DNA of 64,000 bases from Nocardiopsis dassonvillei_B (GTDB lineage Bacteria > Actinomycetota > Actinomycetes > Streptosporangiales > Streptosporangiaceae). The stretch lies in contig NZ_OZ186815.1 of assembly GCF_964273065.1 (NCBI RefSeq), forward strand, positions 1,364,001 through 1,428,000, given 5' to 3'. Below are positions 41,199 to 51,300 of this stretch, in pieces. The position numbers and the translations under genes were made by a program. The notes below the pieces were generated by a model that was not told where the DNA came from, searched no databases, and was given only the letters and a program-made list of their open reading frames with translations. Positions within the stretch are counted from its first letter, which is position 1. Each line of letters starts with the position of its first letter.

Positions 41199-42872
41199 AT
41201 GGCCGACGTACGGGTGCTGGGGGGCCGCTACCGTCTGCTCTCCCTCCTGGGCCGGGGCGGCATGGGCGAGGTGTGGCGGGGCGTCGACGACCTCCTGGAC
41301 CGCCCGGTCGCGGTCAAGCTGGTGCGCGCCGGGCGGGGCGGCTCCGACGAGGCCGCCGCCCGGTTCCGCCGGGAGGCGCGGGTGACCGCGCGCCTGGCCG
41401 GCCACCCGAACATCGTCATCCTGCACGACTTCGGCCAGGAGTCCGACGGCTCGGTGTACACGGTGATGGAGCTGGTCGCCGGACGCCCGCTCGCGGACGT
41501 GCTGCGCGGGGCCTCCACCTTCCCCATCGAACGCGCCGCCGACCTGGTGTCCCAGGCCGCCGCCGGGCTGGGCGCCGCGCACTCCGCGGGGATCGTGCAC
41601 CGCGACGTCAAACCCGCCAACCTCATGGTGGTCGGCGAGCCCGAACAGCTGCACGGCGGCACCCTGAAGGTCCTGGACTTCGGGATCGCGGCGCTCACGG
41701 CGTCGGAGCAGAGCCGCCGCCTCACCCAGACGGGCCGGGTGCTGGGCACCCCCCTGTACATGGCCCCCGAACAGGTGCGGGGCGAGCGGGTGGGCCGGGC
41801 GGGCGACCTGTACTCGCTGGGCGCGATCCTGTACCAGATGCTCACCGGCGAGCCCCCCTTCTCCGGCGACGACCCGCTGGCGGTGCTGCGCAGGCACCTG
41901 AGGGAGAACCCCCGTCCCGTGGCGTCCGTGAACCCGGAGCTGCCCGGCCCGCTGGCCGAGCTGGTGGACGCGCTGCTCGCCAAGCGGCCGGAGGACCGCC
42001 CGGCCTCCGCCGAGGAGGTGCGCGAGCGGCTGGCCCCCTTCGCGGTGCCCCGGCCCTCGCGCCCCGCGGTCGGCCCCGACACCGGGGGATCCCTGCCGGT
42101 CCCCAGGACCCGCCCCTACACGCAGGAGGCGGAGGCGCCCCGGCCGCGCGCCGCCCGCGGCGAGGACCGGTCCGAGCTGCGGCTCCTGGTGGAGCGGGCC
42201 CAGGAGACCGCGGGCGAGGGCCGGTACGCGGAGGCGGCGGCGCAGCTGCGTCCGCTGCTGCCCCGGCTGCGCGCGGTGTTCGGCCCCGACGACCCCGAGA
42301 CGCTGCGGGCCCGGCGCCGGGAGGCGTACCTGACGGGCAAGGGCGGCGCGCACGCGCGGGCGGCGGACTCGATGGAGGCGCTGCTGCCGGACATCCTGCG
42401 GGTGCACGGCCCCCGGCACCCGGAGACGCTGACGGTGCGCTACTACCTGGCGACCAACGCGGGCCGGGCGGGCGACCACGCCAGGGCCGCCCGGGTGCAC
42501 GCCGAGCTGGTGCCGGACCTGGCCGCCGTGTACGGCCCCGACGCCGAGCGGGTGCTCACCACCCGGCTGTACCTGGCGTTCGAGACCGGGGAGGCGGGCG
42601 ATCCGGGCCGGGCGGTGGAGGTGCTCGACGAGCTGGTCCCGGAGCTGGAGCGGGTGCTGGGCGCCGACCACCCGACGACGCTGCGGGCCTGCCACTACCA
42701 GGCGGCCTACCTGGGGCATGCGGGCGATCCCGCGGAGGCGGCCCGCCGGTACCGGAAGCTGGTGGCGCGGCACGTGCGGGTGTTCGGCGAGGAGTCCCCC
42801 GAGACCGTGCGCGTGGCCGCCCACCTGCGCCGCTGGCACGGCCTGGCCAAACGGGACCGGCCCAGGGCCTGA
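41199..42872 (+). CDS. Ser/Thr protein kinase with TPR-like C-terminus
   Basis: 557 residues. Pkn-type kinase (about 8-270): GRGGMGEVWRG, VAVKLV, HRDVKPANLM, DFGIAAL, GTPLYMAPEQ, all catalytic residues intact. A short Pro/Arg linker leads to about 230 residues of helix repeats (LLPRLRAVFGPDDPETLRARRREAYL, repeated with variations) like the TPR units of actinobacterial kinases. No membrane segment is seen, so it is cytosolic. The ATG at 41199 follows GTGAGGGACGG. It shares a promoter region with the NPCBM kinase. Confidence 0.93.
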   Translation: MADVRVLGGRYRLLSLLGRGGMGEVWRGVDDLLDRPVAVKLVRAGRGGSDEAAARFRREARVTARLAGHPNIVILHDFGQESDGSVYTVMELVAGRPLADVLRGASTFPIERAADLVSQAAAGLGAAHSAGIVHRDVKPANLMVVGEPEQLHGGTLKVLDFGIAALTASEQSRRLTQTGRVLGTPLYMAPEQVRGERVGRAGDLYSLGAILYQMLTGEPPFSGDDPLAVLRRHLRENPRPVASVNPELPGPLAELVDALLAKRPEDRPASAEEVRERLAPFAVPRPSRPAVGPDTGGSLPVPRTRPYTQEAEAPRPRAARGEDRSELRLLVERAQETAGEGRYAEAAAQLRPLLPRLRAVFGPDDPETLRARRREAYLTGKGGAHARAADSMEALLPDILRVHGPRHPETLTVRYYLATNAGRAGDHARAARVHAELVPDLAAVYGPDAERVLTTRLYLAFETGEAGDPGRAVEVLDELVPELERVLGADHPTTLRACHYQAAYLGHAGDPAEAARRYRKLVARHVRVFGEESPETVRVAAHLRRWHGLAKRDRPRA

Positions 42873-42968
42873 CCCCCTGCGCATCCGTGGCCGGGGATGC
42901 CAGTCCGCATGAGGAGATCGTGCCGTTCCGCCCCCGGTCGACGCCCTACGTCTCTATCGTCGGTTCAC

Positions 42969-43379
42969 ATGAAACGCGATATGGCCATGTCGCCGCCGGA
43001 TCTCGTGCTGCTCCTGGGAGTCGAAGTAGGCCTGGACGGGGATGTCCTCTCGATCAGGGATCCCGCCCTGCGCGCTCTCACCGTCACACGTCTGCCGACG
43101 ACGGTCGACCTGGGAGCCGCGCTCATTCCTGTTGCTGCCGCAACGCTCGCCGGGAAGGACGAGGACGACCATCTCAGACTGGAAGTCCTGCGCCCTTCGG
43201 GGAGTTCGGCGCTGAGTCTGAGCGATGCGCTCACCGGATCGGCTCCCCATGGGAATCGGCTTTGGGCCCGCACTCTACGAGTGGTCATCGATGAGGTCGG
43301 CACCTGGCGGGTCGTCGCCAGGGTCGGAGCAGCACAGGCGCACCGGCCGCTCAGTGTGACGGCGGAGGACGAGAGCTGA
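42969..43379 (+). CDS. Unknown protein, first gene of a lower-GC cassette
   Basis: 136 residues, family not recognised. A mostly beta-like protein (LRVVIDEVGTWRVVARVG near the end). Its stop codon overlaps the next gene's ATG (TGATG), so the two are translationally coupled. No strong ribosome site precedes the ATG at 42969. Codon third positions are clearly less G/C-rich than in flanking genes, suggesting acquisition from elsewhere. Confidence 0.6.
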   Translation: MKRDMAMSPPDLVLLLGVEVGLDGDVLSIRDPALRALTVTRLPTTVDLGAALIPVAAATLAGKDEDDHLRLEVLRPSGSSALSLSDALTGSAPHGNRLWARTLRVVIDEVGTWRVVARVGAAQAHRPLSVTAEDES

Positions 43380-43612
43380 TGCCGCCGCGTTTCACAGATC
43401 ACCTGCGCGCGAGGATGCGACGAAGGGGTATCACCGAGGAGGACGTCCGGACCGTTCTCCAACGTCCGATGGACGAGGTCTACGACCCCGAGAACCGTTC
43501 CTACAAGTTGTACGGACGGACCACGGACGGGCGCAAGATCTATATCGCTGTCAAGGACACGACCTTGGGGACGGAGAACCCTGTGATCAAGAGTGTGGTG
43601 GAGGTAGGTTGA
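43379..43612 (+). CDS. DUF4258-like protein, toxin candidate
   Basis: 77 residues. The pattern FTDHLRARMRRRGITEEDVRTVLQRP...YKLYGRTTDGRKIYIAV is that of DUF4258 domains, small basic proteins related in fold to RelE/BrnT-like toxins. It starts on the stop of the gene before and ends five bases before the next start. Next to a DUF2283 protein this is a recurrent pairing thought to be toxin-antitoxin-like; toxic activity here is inference. Confidence 0.7.
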   Translation: MPPRFTDHLRARMRRRGITEEDVRTVLQRPMDEVYDPENRSYKLYGRTTDGRKIYIAVKDTTLGTENPVIKSVVEVG

Positions 43613-43617
43613 CTTGC

Positions 43618-44160
43618 ATGGCAAGGGACACGGACCGGAATATCACCATCGACCAGGAAGCCGATGCCGGGTATCTGACCCTCGATGACATCCAGGTGGA
43701 GAAGACCGTCGATCACGGGGGCTTTCTCATCGATCACTCCTCCGACGGCCGCCCTGTCGGCGTCGAGGTACTCACCCTCCAGCGTCCCCTCGACACCGAG
43801 GCCGTGCTGGAGGCGCTCACCGAGGAGGGAGCGGTGGCGGACGCACAGATCCGGCCCTGGGTCGAGTCGTTCGCCGCTCAGATCCAGGACCTGGACGATC
43901 GGGTTCCGGCACCGGTACCGACGCTGGGCGATCGGCCCGCGCGACCGCGACCGGATTCCCGGCCCCCGCTGGAAGCGGTCCGGTTTCTGACCGTCGCCGA
44001 GGTCGCCGCCATCATGCGAGTGTCGAAAATGACGGTGTACCGCATGGTGCACAGCGGTGTACTGCCCGCCGTCAGGGTCGGCCGTTCCTACCGTGTGCCT
44101 GAAAGAGCGGTCCACGACTACCTCCGGGAAGCGAGTGCCGATCTGCGGGCCCTCGGCTGA
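43618..44160 (+). CDS. DUF2283 domain fused to excisionase-type HTH, antitoxin candidate
   Basis: 180 residues. Residues 8-55 (ITIDQEADAGYLTL through GRPVGVEVLTL) are a DUF2283 domain. A charged linker leads to a C-terminal HTH (about 120-175: RFLTVAEVAAIMRVSKMTVYRMVHSGVLPAVRVGRSYRVPE), the MerR/excisionase family helix-turn-helix. The fusion could bind the DUF4258 partner by one end and the operon promoter by the other. The ATG at 43618 has GGAGGTAGG upstream. Confidence 0.75.
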   Translation: MARDTDRNITIDQEADAGYLTLDDIQVEKTVDHGGFLIDHSSDGRPVGVEVLTLQRPLDTEAVLEALTEEGAVADAQIRPWVESFAAQIQDLDDRVPAPVPTLGDRPARPRPDSRPPLEAVRFLTVAEVAAIMRVSKMTVYRMVHSGVLPAVRVGRSYRVPERAVHDYLREASADLRALG

Positions 44161-44257
44161 GCGCCCCGTCCGCGACCCGGCGTACTCCGGCCGTCCGCTC
44201 GGGGCCGGTCGACCGGAAGGGCCGTGGATGTCGCCGCCGAGCGCTAGTGTTCTGGCC

Positions 44258-44932
44258 ATGGCCACCAAGGACCTCAACGAAATCATGGAAGCCGGGTGGG
44301 CGAAGGCCCTGGAGCCGGTCGCGCCGCAGATCACCGCCATGGGTGACTTCCTCCGCAAGGAGGTCGCCGAGGGGCGCACGTACCTGCCCGCCGGCGAACA
44401 CGTCCTGCGCGCGTTCCAGCAGCCGTTCGACGACGTGCGCGTGCTCATCGTGGGCCAGGACCCCTACCCCACGCCCGGCAACCCGGTGGGGCTGAGCTTC
44501 TCCGTCGCCCCCGGGGTGCGCCCGCCCGCGAGCCTGAAGAACATCTACAAGGAGATGCACGACGACCTGGGTCTGGAGATCCCGAGCACGGGGGACCTCA
44601 CCCCGTGGACGGAGCAGGGCGTGCTTCTGCTCAACAGGGTCCTGACGGTGCAGCCCGGTTCGCCCGCCTCCCACAAGGGCAAGGGCTGGGAGGCCATCAC
44701 CGACCAGGCCATCCGGGCGCTGGCCGAGCGCGGCGGGCCGCTGGTGGCCATCCTGTGGGGCCGCCAGGCGCGCGACCTGCGCCCGCTGATGCCGGGCGTT
44801 CCGTGCGTGGAGTCGGCGCACCCCAGCCCGATGTCGGCGCGCAACGGGTTCTTCGGCTCCAAGCCGTTCAGCCGCACCAACGAGATGCTGAAGGAGCAGG
44901 GCGCCGACCCGGTGGACTGGAGCCTGACCTAG
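44258..44932 (+). CDS. ung: Uracil-DNA glycosylase (family 1)
   Basis: 224 residues, full length. It removes uracil from DNA to start base-excision repair. The water-activating GQDPYP motif (Asp68) and the HPSP leucine-loop histidine (His188) are present. The ATG at 44258 lacks a Shine-Dalgarno; TAGTGT at 44245-44250 is a possible -10 seven bases upstream, so a leaderless message is plausible. Confidence 0.95.
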   Translation: MATKDLNEIMEAGWAKALEPVAPQITAMGDFLRKEVAEGRTYLPAGEHVLRAFQQPFDDVRVLIVGQDPYPTPGNPVGLSFSVAPGVRPPASLKNIYKEMHDDLGLEIPSTGDLTPWTEQGVLLLNRVLTVQPGSPASHKGKGWEAITDQAIRALAERGGPLVAILWGRQARDLRPLMPGVPCVESAHPSPMSARNGFFGSKPFSRTNEMLKEQGADPVDWSLT

Positions 44933-44997
44933 GCCCCGCCGCCCGCGCCCCCTCGCGTACATCCCCCACAACCCGTACCCCTGTCGACCTGCGGACT

Positions 44998-45018
44998 CGG
45001 CACCGACCCCCGGTGCCG
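44998..45018 (+). other. Leader hairpin before the first NACHT gene
   Basis: CGGCACCG and CGGTGCCG form an 8-bp stem with an ACCCC loop, 48 bases upstream of the first NACHT gene. It may end the ung transcript or belong to the NACHT leader. Confidence 0.4.
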
Positions 45019-45065
45019 GGTCCGACCCGTGTTCCGCCCCCCGACGACGGAAAGGTCCCCCGGAC

Positions 45066-48000
45066 GTGGCCAAGCAGCTGTCCTATGCGGATGCCCTGAA
45101 GATCCTGGGAAAGAACGACTCCGAGGTCCTGGACATGGCCGAGAAACTGGCCGACGGAGGACTGAGGGCGCTGGGGGTGCCGGACCTGTTCGGCATCAGG
45201 AGCATGGTGGTGGGCGGGGGCCGCAGGGCGCTGGAGGGGGTGCGGGGCAAGCTCAGGGGCGAGAGCCGGTCGTCCCGGACGGAGAAGATCCTGGCCGCCG
45301 AGCGGATCCTGGTCGTCGTCTCCTTCTTCGAGGCGGTGGAGGAGGCCTGGGAGCAGGCCGGGATGCCGTTCCCGTTCTCGGACCTGGAGATCACCGCCGA
45401 GGAACAGGCCGCCTTCTCCGAGCGGGCTCTGGGCCGCTCGTCCGCACCCGTCGTGCTGCGGACCTCTCCCGAACCGGAACCCGGGGTGGAGTTCGACTAC
45501 TCCGGGTACACGTCCCTGAAGAACCTCATCCGCTTCGAGGCGCTGCGGGACGACTTCCTGTCGATGGTCGTGGGCCTGTCCGTGTCCGAGGCCCACGGGA
45601 TCACCGACGTGAACCACGGCGGCCTCCGTTTCCTTAAGGCGCACCTGGCCCGGGCGACCGAACTCCGCTACAGAGAGCACCGCAGGGCGCTCACGGCCGA
45701 CATACCCGAGTTCGCGATGTGGGCGCACGAGCTGGAACACACCCGTACCCGGGACAGGCTGGACACCGGCCTGGCCGAGGTGGGCCGCCTGCTGGAGTCG
45801 ATCGCCTCGGACCGCCCGGTGGAGCGGCGGCGGGCGGAACTCTCCGCCCTCTACCGGAGCGTCCTGCACCGGCCGGTCCTGCCCTCGGACGGCGGACCCG
45901 CCAGGGGCCTGGTCCTGCCCACGCTCGCGGACGCGTACATCCCGCCGCGCGGCCGCATCACCGTGGACGGGGGCGACGCGGTCCCCTCCTCCGAGAAGTG
46001 GTGGTCGGACATCGACGTCACGGACGACATCGCGGGGTTCATCTCCGCCCGCCTCGTCCACCCGCGCGGCACGGAGGCCCCGACCGTCATCCTCGGGCAC
46101 CCGGGTTCCGGAAAGTCCAAGTTCACCGAGATGCTCGCCGCGCAGCTGCCGCCGTCGGACTTCCTGCCGATCAGGGTGGAGCTGCGCTCCGTCCCGCCCA
46201 ACGCCCCGATCCCCCGGCAGATCGAGGAGGGCCTGGCCGCGTCCCTGCACACCCGGGTGTCGTGGCGGGAGCTGGCGGACTCCGCCGACGGGGCGCTGCC
46301 GGTGATCATCCTGGACGGCTTCGACGAACTCCTCCAGGCCACCGGCGTCGACCGCTCCGACTACCTCGAACAGGTCCAGGAGTTCCAGCGGTACCAGGAG
46401 GCCATGGGCCTGCCCGTGGTCGTCATCGTCACCAGCCGCACCGTGGTCGCCGACCGCGCCCGCTTCCCCCACAGGACCGCGGTCATCAAGCTCGAACCCT
46501 TCGACGAAGTCCAGATCGACCGGTTCCTCCAGGCGTGGAGGACGGCGAACACCCGGCCCGGAGGCCCCCTGGAGGCGCTGACCACCGAGGTGCTCCTGCG
46601 CTACCGCGACCTGGCCGAGCAGCCGCTGCTCCTGGCGATGCTGCTCCTCTACGAGGCCGAGGACGGCGCGCTGCGCCGCGCCGACCGGCACCTCACGCAG
46701 GGAGAGCTGTACGAGCGGCTGCTCACCGCGTTCTCCGAACGCGAGGTGCGCAAGCACCGGGCCTCGCTCGACCGGGACGGTTTCGACCGGGCGGTCGAGG
46801 AGGAGCTGCGCCGCCTGGAGGTCACGGCGCTGGCGATGTTCACCCGGCGCAGGCAGCACGTGACCGCCGGGGAACTGAACCGGGACCTGGAGGTCCTGAT
46901 GCCGGGGGGCGTCCACCACGCGGCCGCCCCCGGCCTGCACGGCCGGATCGACCCGGCCCACCAGGTGCTCGGCCGGTTCTTCTTCGTCCACGAGGCACGG
47001 GCCCGGACCGGGGACGGGACGGCGAGCGTGTTCGAGTTCCTGCACGCCACCTTCGGCGAGTACCTGGTGGCCCGCGCCGTGGTCGCGGCGCTGGACTACC
47101 TGACCGAGACCCGGTCGCTCGCGCGGCGCCGGCGCGGATCGGCGCAGGGGGCCGACGACGGGGAGCTGTACGCGCTGCTGTCGTTCGCGTGCCTGCCCGG
47201 CCGGGAGAAGATCACGGACTTCCTGGCCGAGGAGCTGGAGAAGAGGTTCCCGCGGGGGACGGAAGCACGGTCGGGCTGTGCCCGGCTGCTCACCGACCTG
47301 TTCCGCGAGGCCCCGTTCCCCCCGGTCGACCGCTCCCACGGCGACTACGCGCCCCAGCGGCTGCCGGTCACCATCCGGCAGGCGAACTACACGGCGAACC
47401 TCGTCGTGCTGCTGACCCTGGTGCGCGAGGAGCCGACCGACCTGCGTGAACTGTTCCCGGAAGCGTCCAATCCCCTGGCGGAATGGCGCAACGCGGCGAA
47501 CCTGTGGCGCACGCTGCAGAGCCCGGAATGGTTCGCCTTCCTCCGTTCGGTGCGGGTGAAGCACCTGGACTCCTGGGACGGGGACCGGCGGCGCACGGTC
47601 GTCGTCCGTGATGAGGGTGAGGAGGTGAACGCCGGGGAGTGCATCGGCTTCGAGCTGTACACGGACGTGGACCTGCCGCCGGACGTGCTCGACCCCTACC
47701 GGGTGACCGTTCCGTTCGCCTCGACCGCGTCGCGGATGCTGCGCTCCATCTCCATGCGCGTCAACGGCACCAACGCACGCACGGTCCTGGGAGCCCTCCC
47801 CTACCTCGCCCGGATCTCCGGGGACCCGGGCGATTGGCTCGTGGACCCGAAGGACGGGCGGTCGTGGCTCGAGATGCACGAGACACTCCGACTGCGCCTG
47901 GAAACACCGGAATCGGACCCGAAGGCCCGACTGGTCGGCTACCGCAGGCTGCTCTCCACTCGTTCACTCGGGCGGCTCGAACTCCTCCTGCTGCGTCAGG

Positions 48001-48284
48001 CCGCCGAAGACGCGTGGTGGTCCGTCCGGGGCGGCATGGACACCGAGCCGCTGCGCCGCACGATCGTGGGCTATCTGAACGGTGTCCGCTCTGTCTCCTC
48101 CGAGATCCCCGTGTCATGGGAATCCATGCGGTGGGTCCTGGAATCGTTCCCCGTACCCTTCCTCCCGAGCGAGACGGTGGAACACATCCTCGAGCTCACG
48201 AGCGCCCCTCTCATGGCGGCGAGGCTGCGGGGCCAAGGCGGCACGCACACCGTCACCGCTTCTCCCGGCGGCGGGGAGCGCTGA
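45066..48284 (+). CDS. NACHT-type NTPase, paralog 1 (bNACHT-like)
   Basis: 1072 residues. The N-terminal helical domain (SYADALKILGKNDSEVLDMAEKL) resembles the NACHT-associated helical domains of actinobacteria. NTPase: Walker A GHPGSGKS (344-351), Walker B VIILDGFDEL (413-422) with the NACHT-style acidic triad, sensor region VTSRTVVADR, then the winged-helix FEFLHATFGEYLVARAVV at about 655-672. The last 400 residues are unknown and hold no repeats or nuclease motif I can see. Such STAND NTPases act as ligand-triggered oligomerising sensors, in bacteria often against phage. GTG start with GGAAAGG upstream. It lies 61 bases before its paralog. Confidence 0.88.
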   Translation: MAKQLSYADALKILGKNDSEVLDMAEKLADGGLRALGVPDLFGIRSMVVGGGRRALEGVRGKLRGESRSSRTEKILAAERILVVVSFFEAVEEAWEQAGMPFPFSDLEITAEEQAAFSERALGRSSAPVVLRTSPEPEPGVEFDYSGYTSLKNLIRFEALRDDFLSMVVGLSVSEAHGITDVNHGGLRFLKAHLARATELRYREHRRALTADIPEFAMWAHELEHTRTRDRLDTGLAEVGRLLESIASDRPVERRRAELSALYRSVLHRPVLPSDGGPARGLVLPTLADAYIPPRGRITVDGGDAVPSSEKWWSDIDVTDDIAGFISARLVHPRGTEAPTVILGHPGSGKSKFTEMLAAQLPPSDFLPIRVELRSVPPNAPIPRQIEEGLAASLHTRVSWRELADSADGALPVIILDGFDELLQATGVDRSDYLEQVQEFQRYQEAMGLPVVVIVTSRTVVADRARFPHRTAVIKLEPFDEVQIDRFLQAWRTANTRPGGPLEALTTEVLLRYRDLAEQPLLLAMLLLYEAEDGALRRADRHLTQGELYERLLTAFSEREVRKHRASLDRDGFDRAVEEELRRLEVTALAMFTRRRQHVTAGELNRDLEVLMPGGVHHAAAPGLHGRIDPAHQVLGRFFFVHEARARTGDGTASVFEFLHATFGEYLVARAVVAALDYLTETRSLARRRRGSAQGADDGELYALLSFACLPGREKITDFLAEELEKRFPRGTEARSGCARLLTDLFREAPFPPVDRSHGDYAPQRLPVTIRQANYTANLVVLLTLVREEPTDLRELFPEASNPLAEWRNAANLWRTLQSPEWFAFLRSVRVKHLDSWDGDRRRTVVVRDEGEEVNAGECIGFELYTDVDLPPDVLDPYRVTVPFASTASRMLRSISMRVNGTNARTVLGALPYLARISGDPGDWLVDPKDGRSWLEMHETLRLRLETPESDPKARLVGYRRLLSTRSLGRLELLLLRQAAEDAWWSVRGGMDTEPLRRTIVGYLNGVRSVSSEIPVSWESMRWVLESFPVPFLPSETVEHILELTSAPLMAARLRGQGGTHTVTASPGGGER
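46218..46371 (+). repeat. 154-bp exact repeat shared with the NACHT paralog
   Basis: This stretch, covering the region just before and through Walker B, is identical base for base to 49561-49714. A second block, about 46936-47083, matches 50280-50427 with one mismatch. Flanking parts of the two genes differ far more. Confidence 0.9.
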
Positions 48285-48345
48285 CCCGCCGGCCCGCACC
48301 CCCACCGCCCCGCTGTTCCACCCCGACGACGGAAGGTCCCCGAAC

Positions 48346-51300
48346 GTGGCGAAGAAGCTCTCCTACGCGGACGCACTGAAGATCCTCGGCAAGAAGGACT
48401 CCGACGCCTGGGACCTGGCCGAGCGGATCGCCGACGGCGGCCTGGGCATGCTCGGCGTCCCCGACCTGTTCGGGCTGCGGAGCCTGCTGGTGAGCAAGGG
48501 ACGCGAGGCCGTGCAGGGCATCCGCGACCACCTCCGGGGCGAGAGCCGCCTGACCCGGACCGAGCGCATCCTCGCCGCCGAGCGCATCCTCGCGGCGGTC
48601 GCCTTCCTGGAGGCCCTGGACGAGGTGTGGGAGGCCGCCGACGCCCCGCTCTCCCTGGACGAACTCGGGTTCTCCGCCCAGGACCGGGCGGGCCTGTTCG
48701 AGCCCCTGCTGTCGCCCGGTCAGCCAGGCCGGGCCGCCCTTCCCGACCACTGGAACCTCGGCTCCCCCCGGCCGGCCCTGGAGGCCGCGGGCGCCGGGGC
48801 GGGGGCCGGGGCGGGGCCTGAGGCCGCCGGGGCGCCCGCGCCCGCGCTCCAGGCGGAGGAACTCGCCCGCCAGGAGTACTTCCACGGCCTGGCCGAGGCC
48901 TTCCAGAACGCGGTGCCGCGGGTGGCCGCGGCCCGCGGGCACGGCCTCGACTCCCCCGCCCATCCCCTGCTGGCGGCCGTGGGCGGGGAGCTGGGCCGCC
49001 GGTCGGCCGAGCGCTACGGGGAGCTGCACCGCACCCTCGCCGCCGAGGTCCCCGAGTTCGCCCTGTGGGCGCACGAGCGCGAGCACGAGCGCACCCGCGC
49101 CGCCGTCGACGAGGGGCTGGGCGAGCTGCGCCGCCTGCTGGCCACCGTCGCCTCGGAGCGCACCGTGGACCGGCGCCGCGAGGAGCTGTTCGCCGCCCAC
49201 CGGGCGGTGCTGGAGCGCCCCGTGCTGCGAGCCTCCGACGTCCCCGCCGGGCTGGTGCTGCCCTCGCTGGCCGACGCCTACGTCCCCCCGCGAGGGCGCG
49301 TCGCGGTCATCACCGCGAACGCCGTCCCCTCCTCCGAGGACTGGTGGGGGCTGCACCCGCCGGTCGACGACCTGGGGGCGTTCATCGCCGCCCACCTGAC
49401 CCACCCCGACGCCACCGACCGGCCCACCGTGGTGCTCGGCCACCCCGGCGCGGGCAAGTCCAAGTTCACGGAGGTGCTGGCCGCCCGGCTGCCCGCCGCC
49501 GACTTCCTGCCCGTGCGGGTGGAGCTGCGCGCGGTGAGCCCCAACTCGCCCATCCACATGCAGATCGAGGAGGGCCTGGCCGCGTCCCTGCACACCCGGG
49601 TGTCGTGGCGGGAGCTGGCGGACTCCGCCGACGGGGCGCTGCCGGTGATCATCCTGGACGGCTTCGACGAACTCCTCCAGGCCACCGGCGTCGACCGCTC
49701 CGACTACCTCGAACGCGTCCAGGAGTTCCAGCAGCAGCAGGAGGCCATGGGCCTGCCCGTGGTCGTCATCGTCACCACCCGCACCGTCGTCGCCGACCGC
49801 GCCCGCTTCCCCCGGGGCACCACGGTCATCAGGCTCGAACCCTTCGACGAGGCGCGGATCGGCCGCCTGGTGGGGACGTGGAACCGGGCCAACGCCCGGC
49901 ACGCGGGCGCGGACGGGGCGCTGACCACCGAGGCGGTGCTGCGCTACCGCGACCTCGCCGAACAGCCGCTGCTGCTGATGATGCTGCTCATCTACGACGC
50001 CGAGGACGGCGCGCTGCGCCGCACCGACCGGCACCTCACGCAGGGGGAGCTGTACGAGCGGCTGCTCGCCATGTTCGCCCGCAGGGAGGTGGACAAGCAC
50101 CACTCGGGACTGGGCCGGGAGGACCTCGCCGAGGCGGTGGAGGGCGAGCTGCGCCGCCTGGAGGTGGCGGCGCTGGCGATGTTCACCCGGCGGCGGCAGC
50201 ACGTGAGCGCCGAGGAGCTGGAGCGCGACCTGGAGGTGCTGTTGCCCGACGCCGCCCTGGACCCCGACGACGCGGGGCTGCACGGCCGGATCGACCCGGC
50301 CCACCAGGTGCTCGGCCGGTTCTTCTTCGTCCACGAGGCACGGGCCCGGTCCGGGGACGGGACGGCGAGCGTGTTCGAGTTCCTGCACGCCACCTTCGGC
50401 GAGTACCTGGTGGCCCGCGCCGTGGTGGCCGCCCTGGAGGAGCTGGACGCCTCCCGTTCGCGGGTCTCGCGGCGGCGCGGACGGGCCAGGCGCGTCGACG
50501 ACGGGGAGCTGTACGCGCTGCTGTCGTTCGCGTGCCTGCCCGGCCGGGAGAAGGTCCCGGACTTCCTTCTGGAGCTGCTGGAGCGGCGGTTCGCCGACGA
50601 CCCGGGGCTGCGCGGGGACTACGCGGACCTGCTCGTGGAGCTGTTCCGGGAGGCGCCGTTCCCGGCGGCCAACCGCTCCTACGCCGACTTCGAGCCCGAG
50701 CGCCTGCCGGTCACGGTCAGGCAGGCCAACTACACGGCGAACCTCATCGTGCTGCTGGTCCTGGTGCGCGAGGTCGACGACCCGGTGGACCTGCGGGAGC
50801 TGTTCCCGGCCCCGGCGGAGCCGCTCCAGGAGTGGCGCAACGCGGTGGGGGTCTGGCGCTCGCTGCAGAACCCGGAGTGGTTCAGCGTGCTGGACACCGT
50901 GCGGCTGCGCCACCTGGAGTCCTGGTCCCGGAAGGACAGCCGCAGCGTGCTGTGCCGGGAGGAGGGCGACCCGGTGAACGTCGGCGAGTGCGTCGGGTAC
51001 GAGCTGCACACCGACGTGGAGGTCGCCCCCGACGTCTACGACCCCTACAGGATGACCATCTCGTTCGACCGGGCGGTCTCCCGGATGCTGCGCTCCGCCT
51101 CCATGCGCGTCAACGGCGGCGGGGCCCGCCTGGTCCTGGGCCTGCTCCCCTACCTCGGCGAGGTGCACGGCGACCTGGGGGCCTGGTTCCTGGACCCCGA
51201 CGGCGGCAGCGCCTGGCTGGAGCCGCACGAGATCCTGAAGCTGCGCCTGTCCCCGCCCCACGTCGACCCCGAGGGCCGCATGGACGCCTACCGGCGCCTG

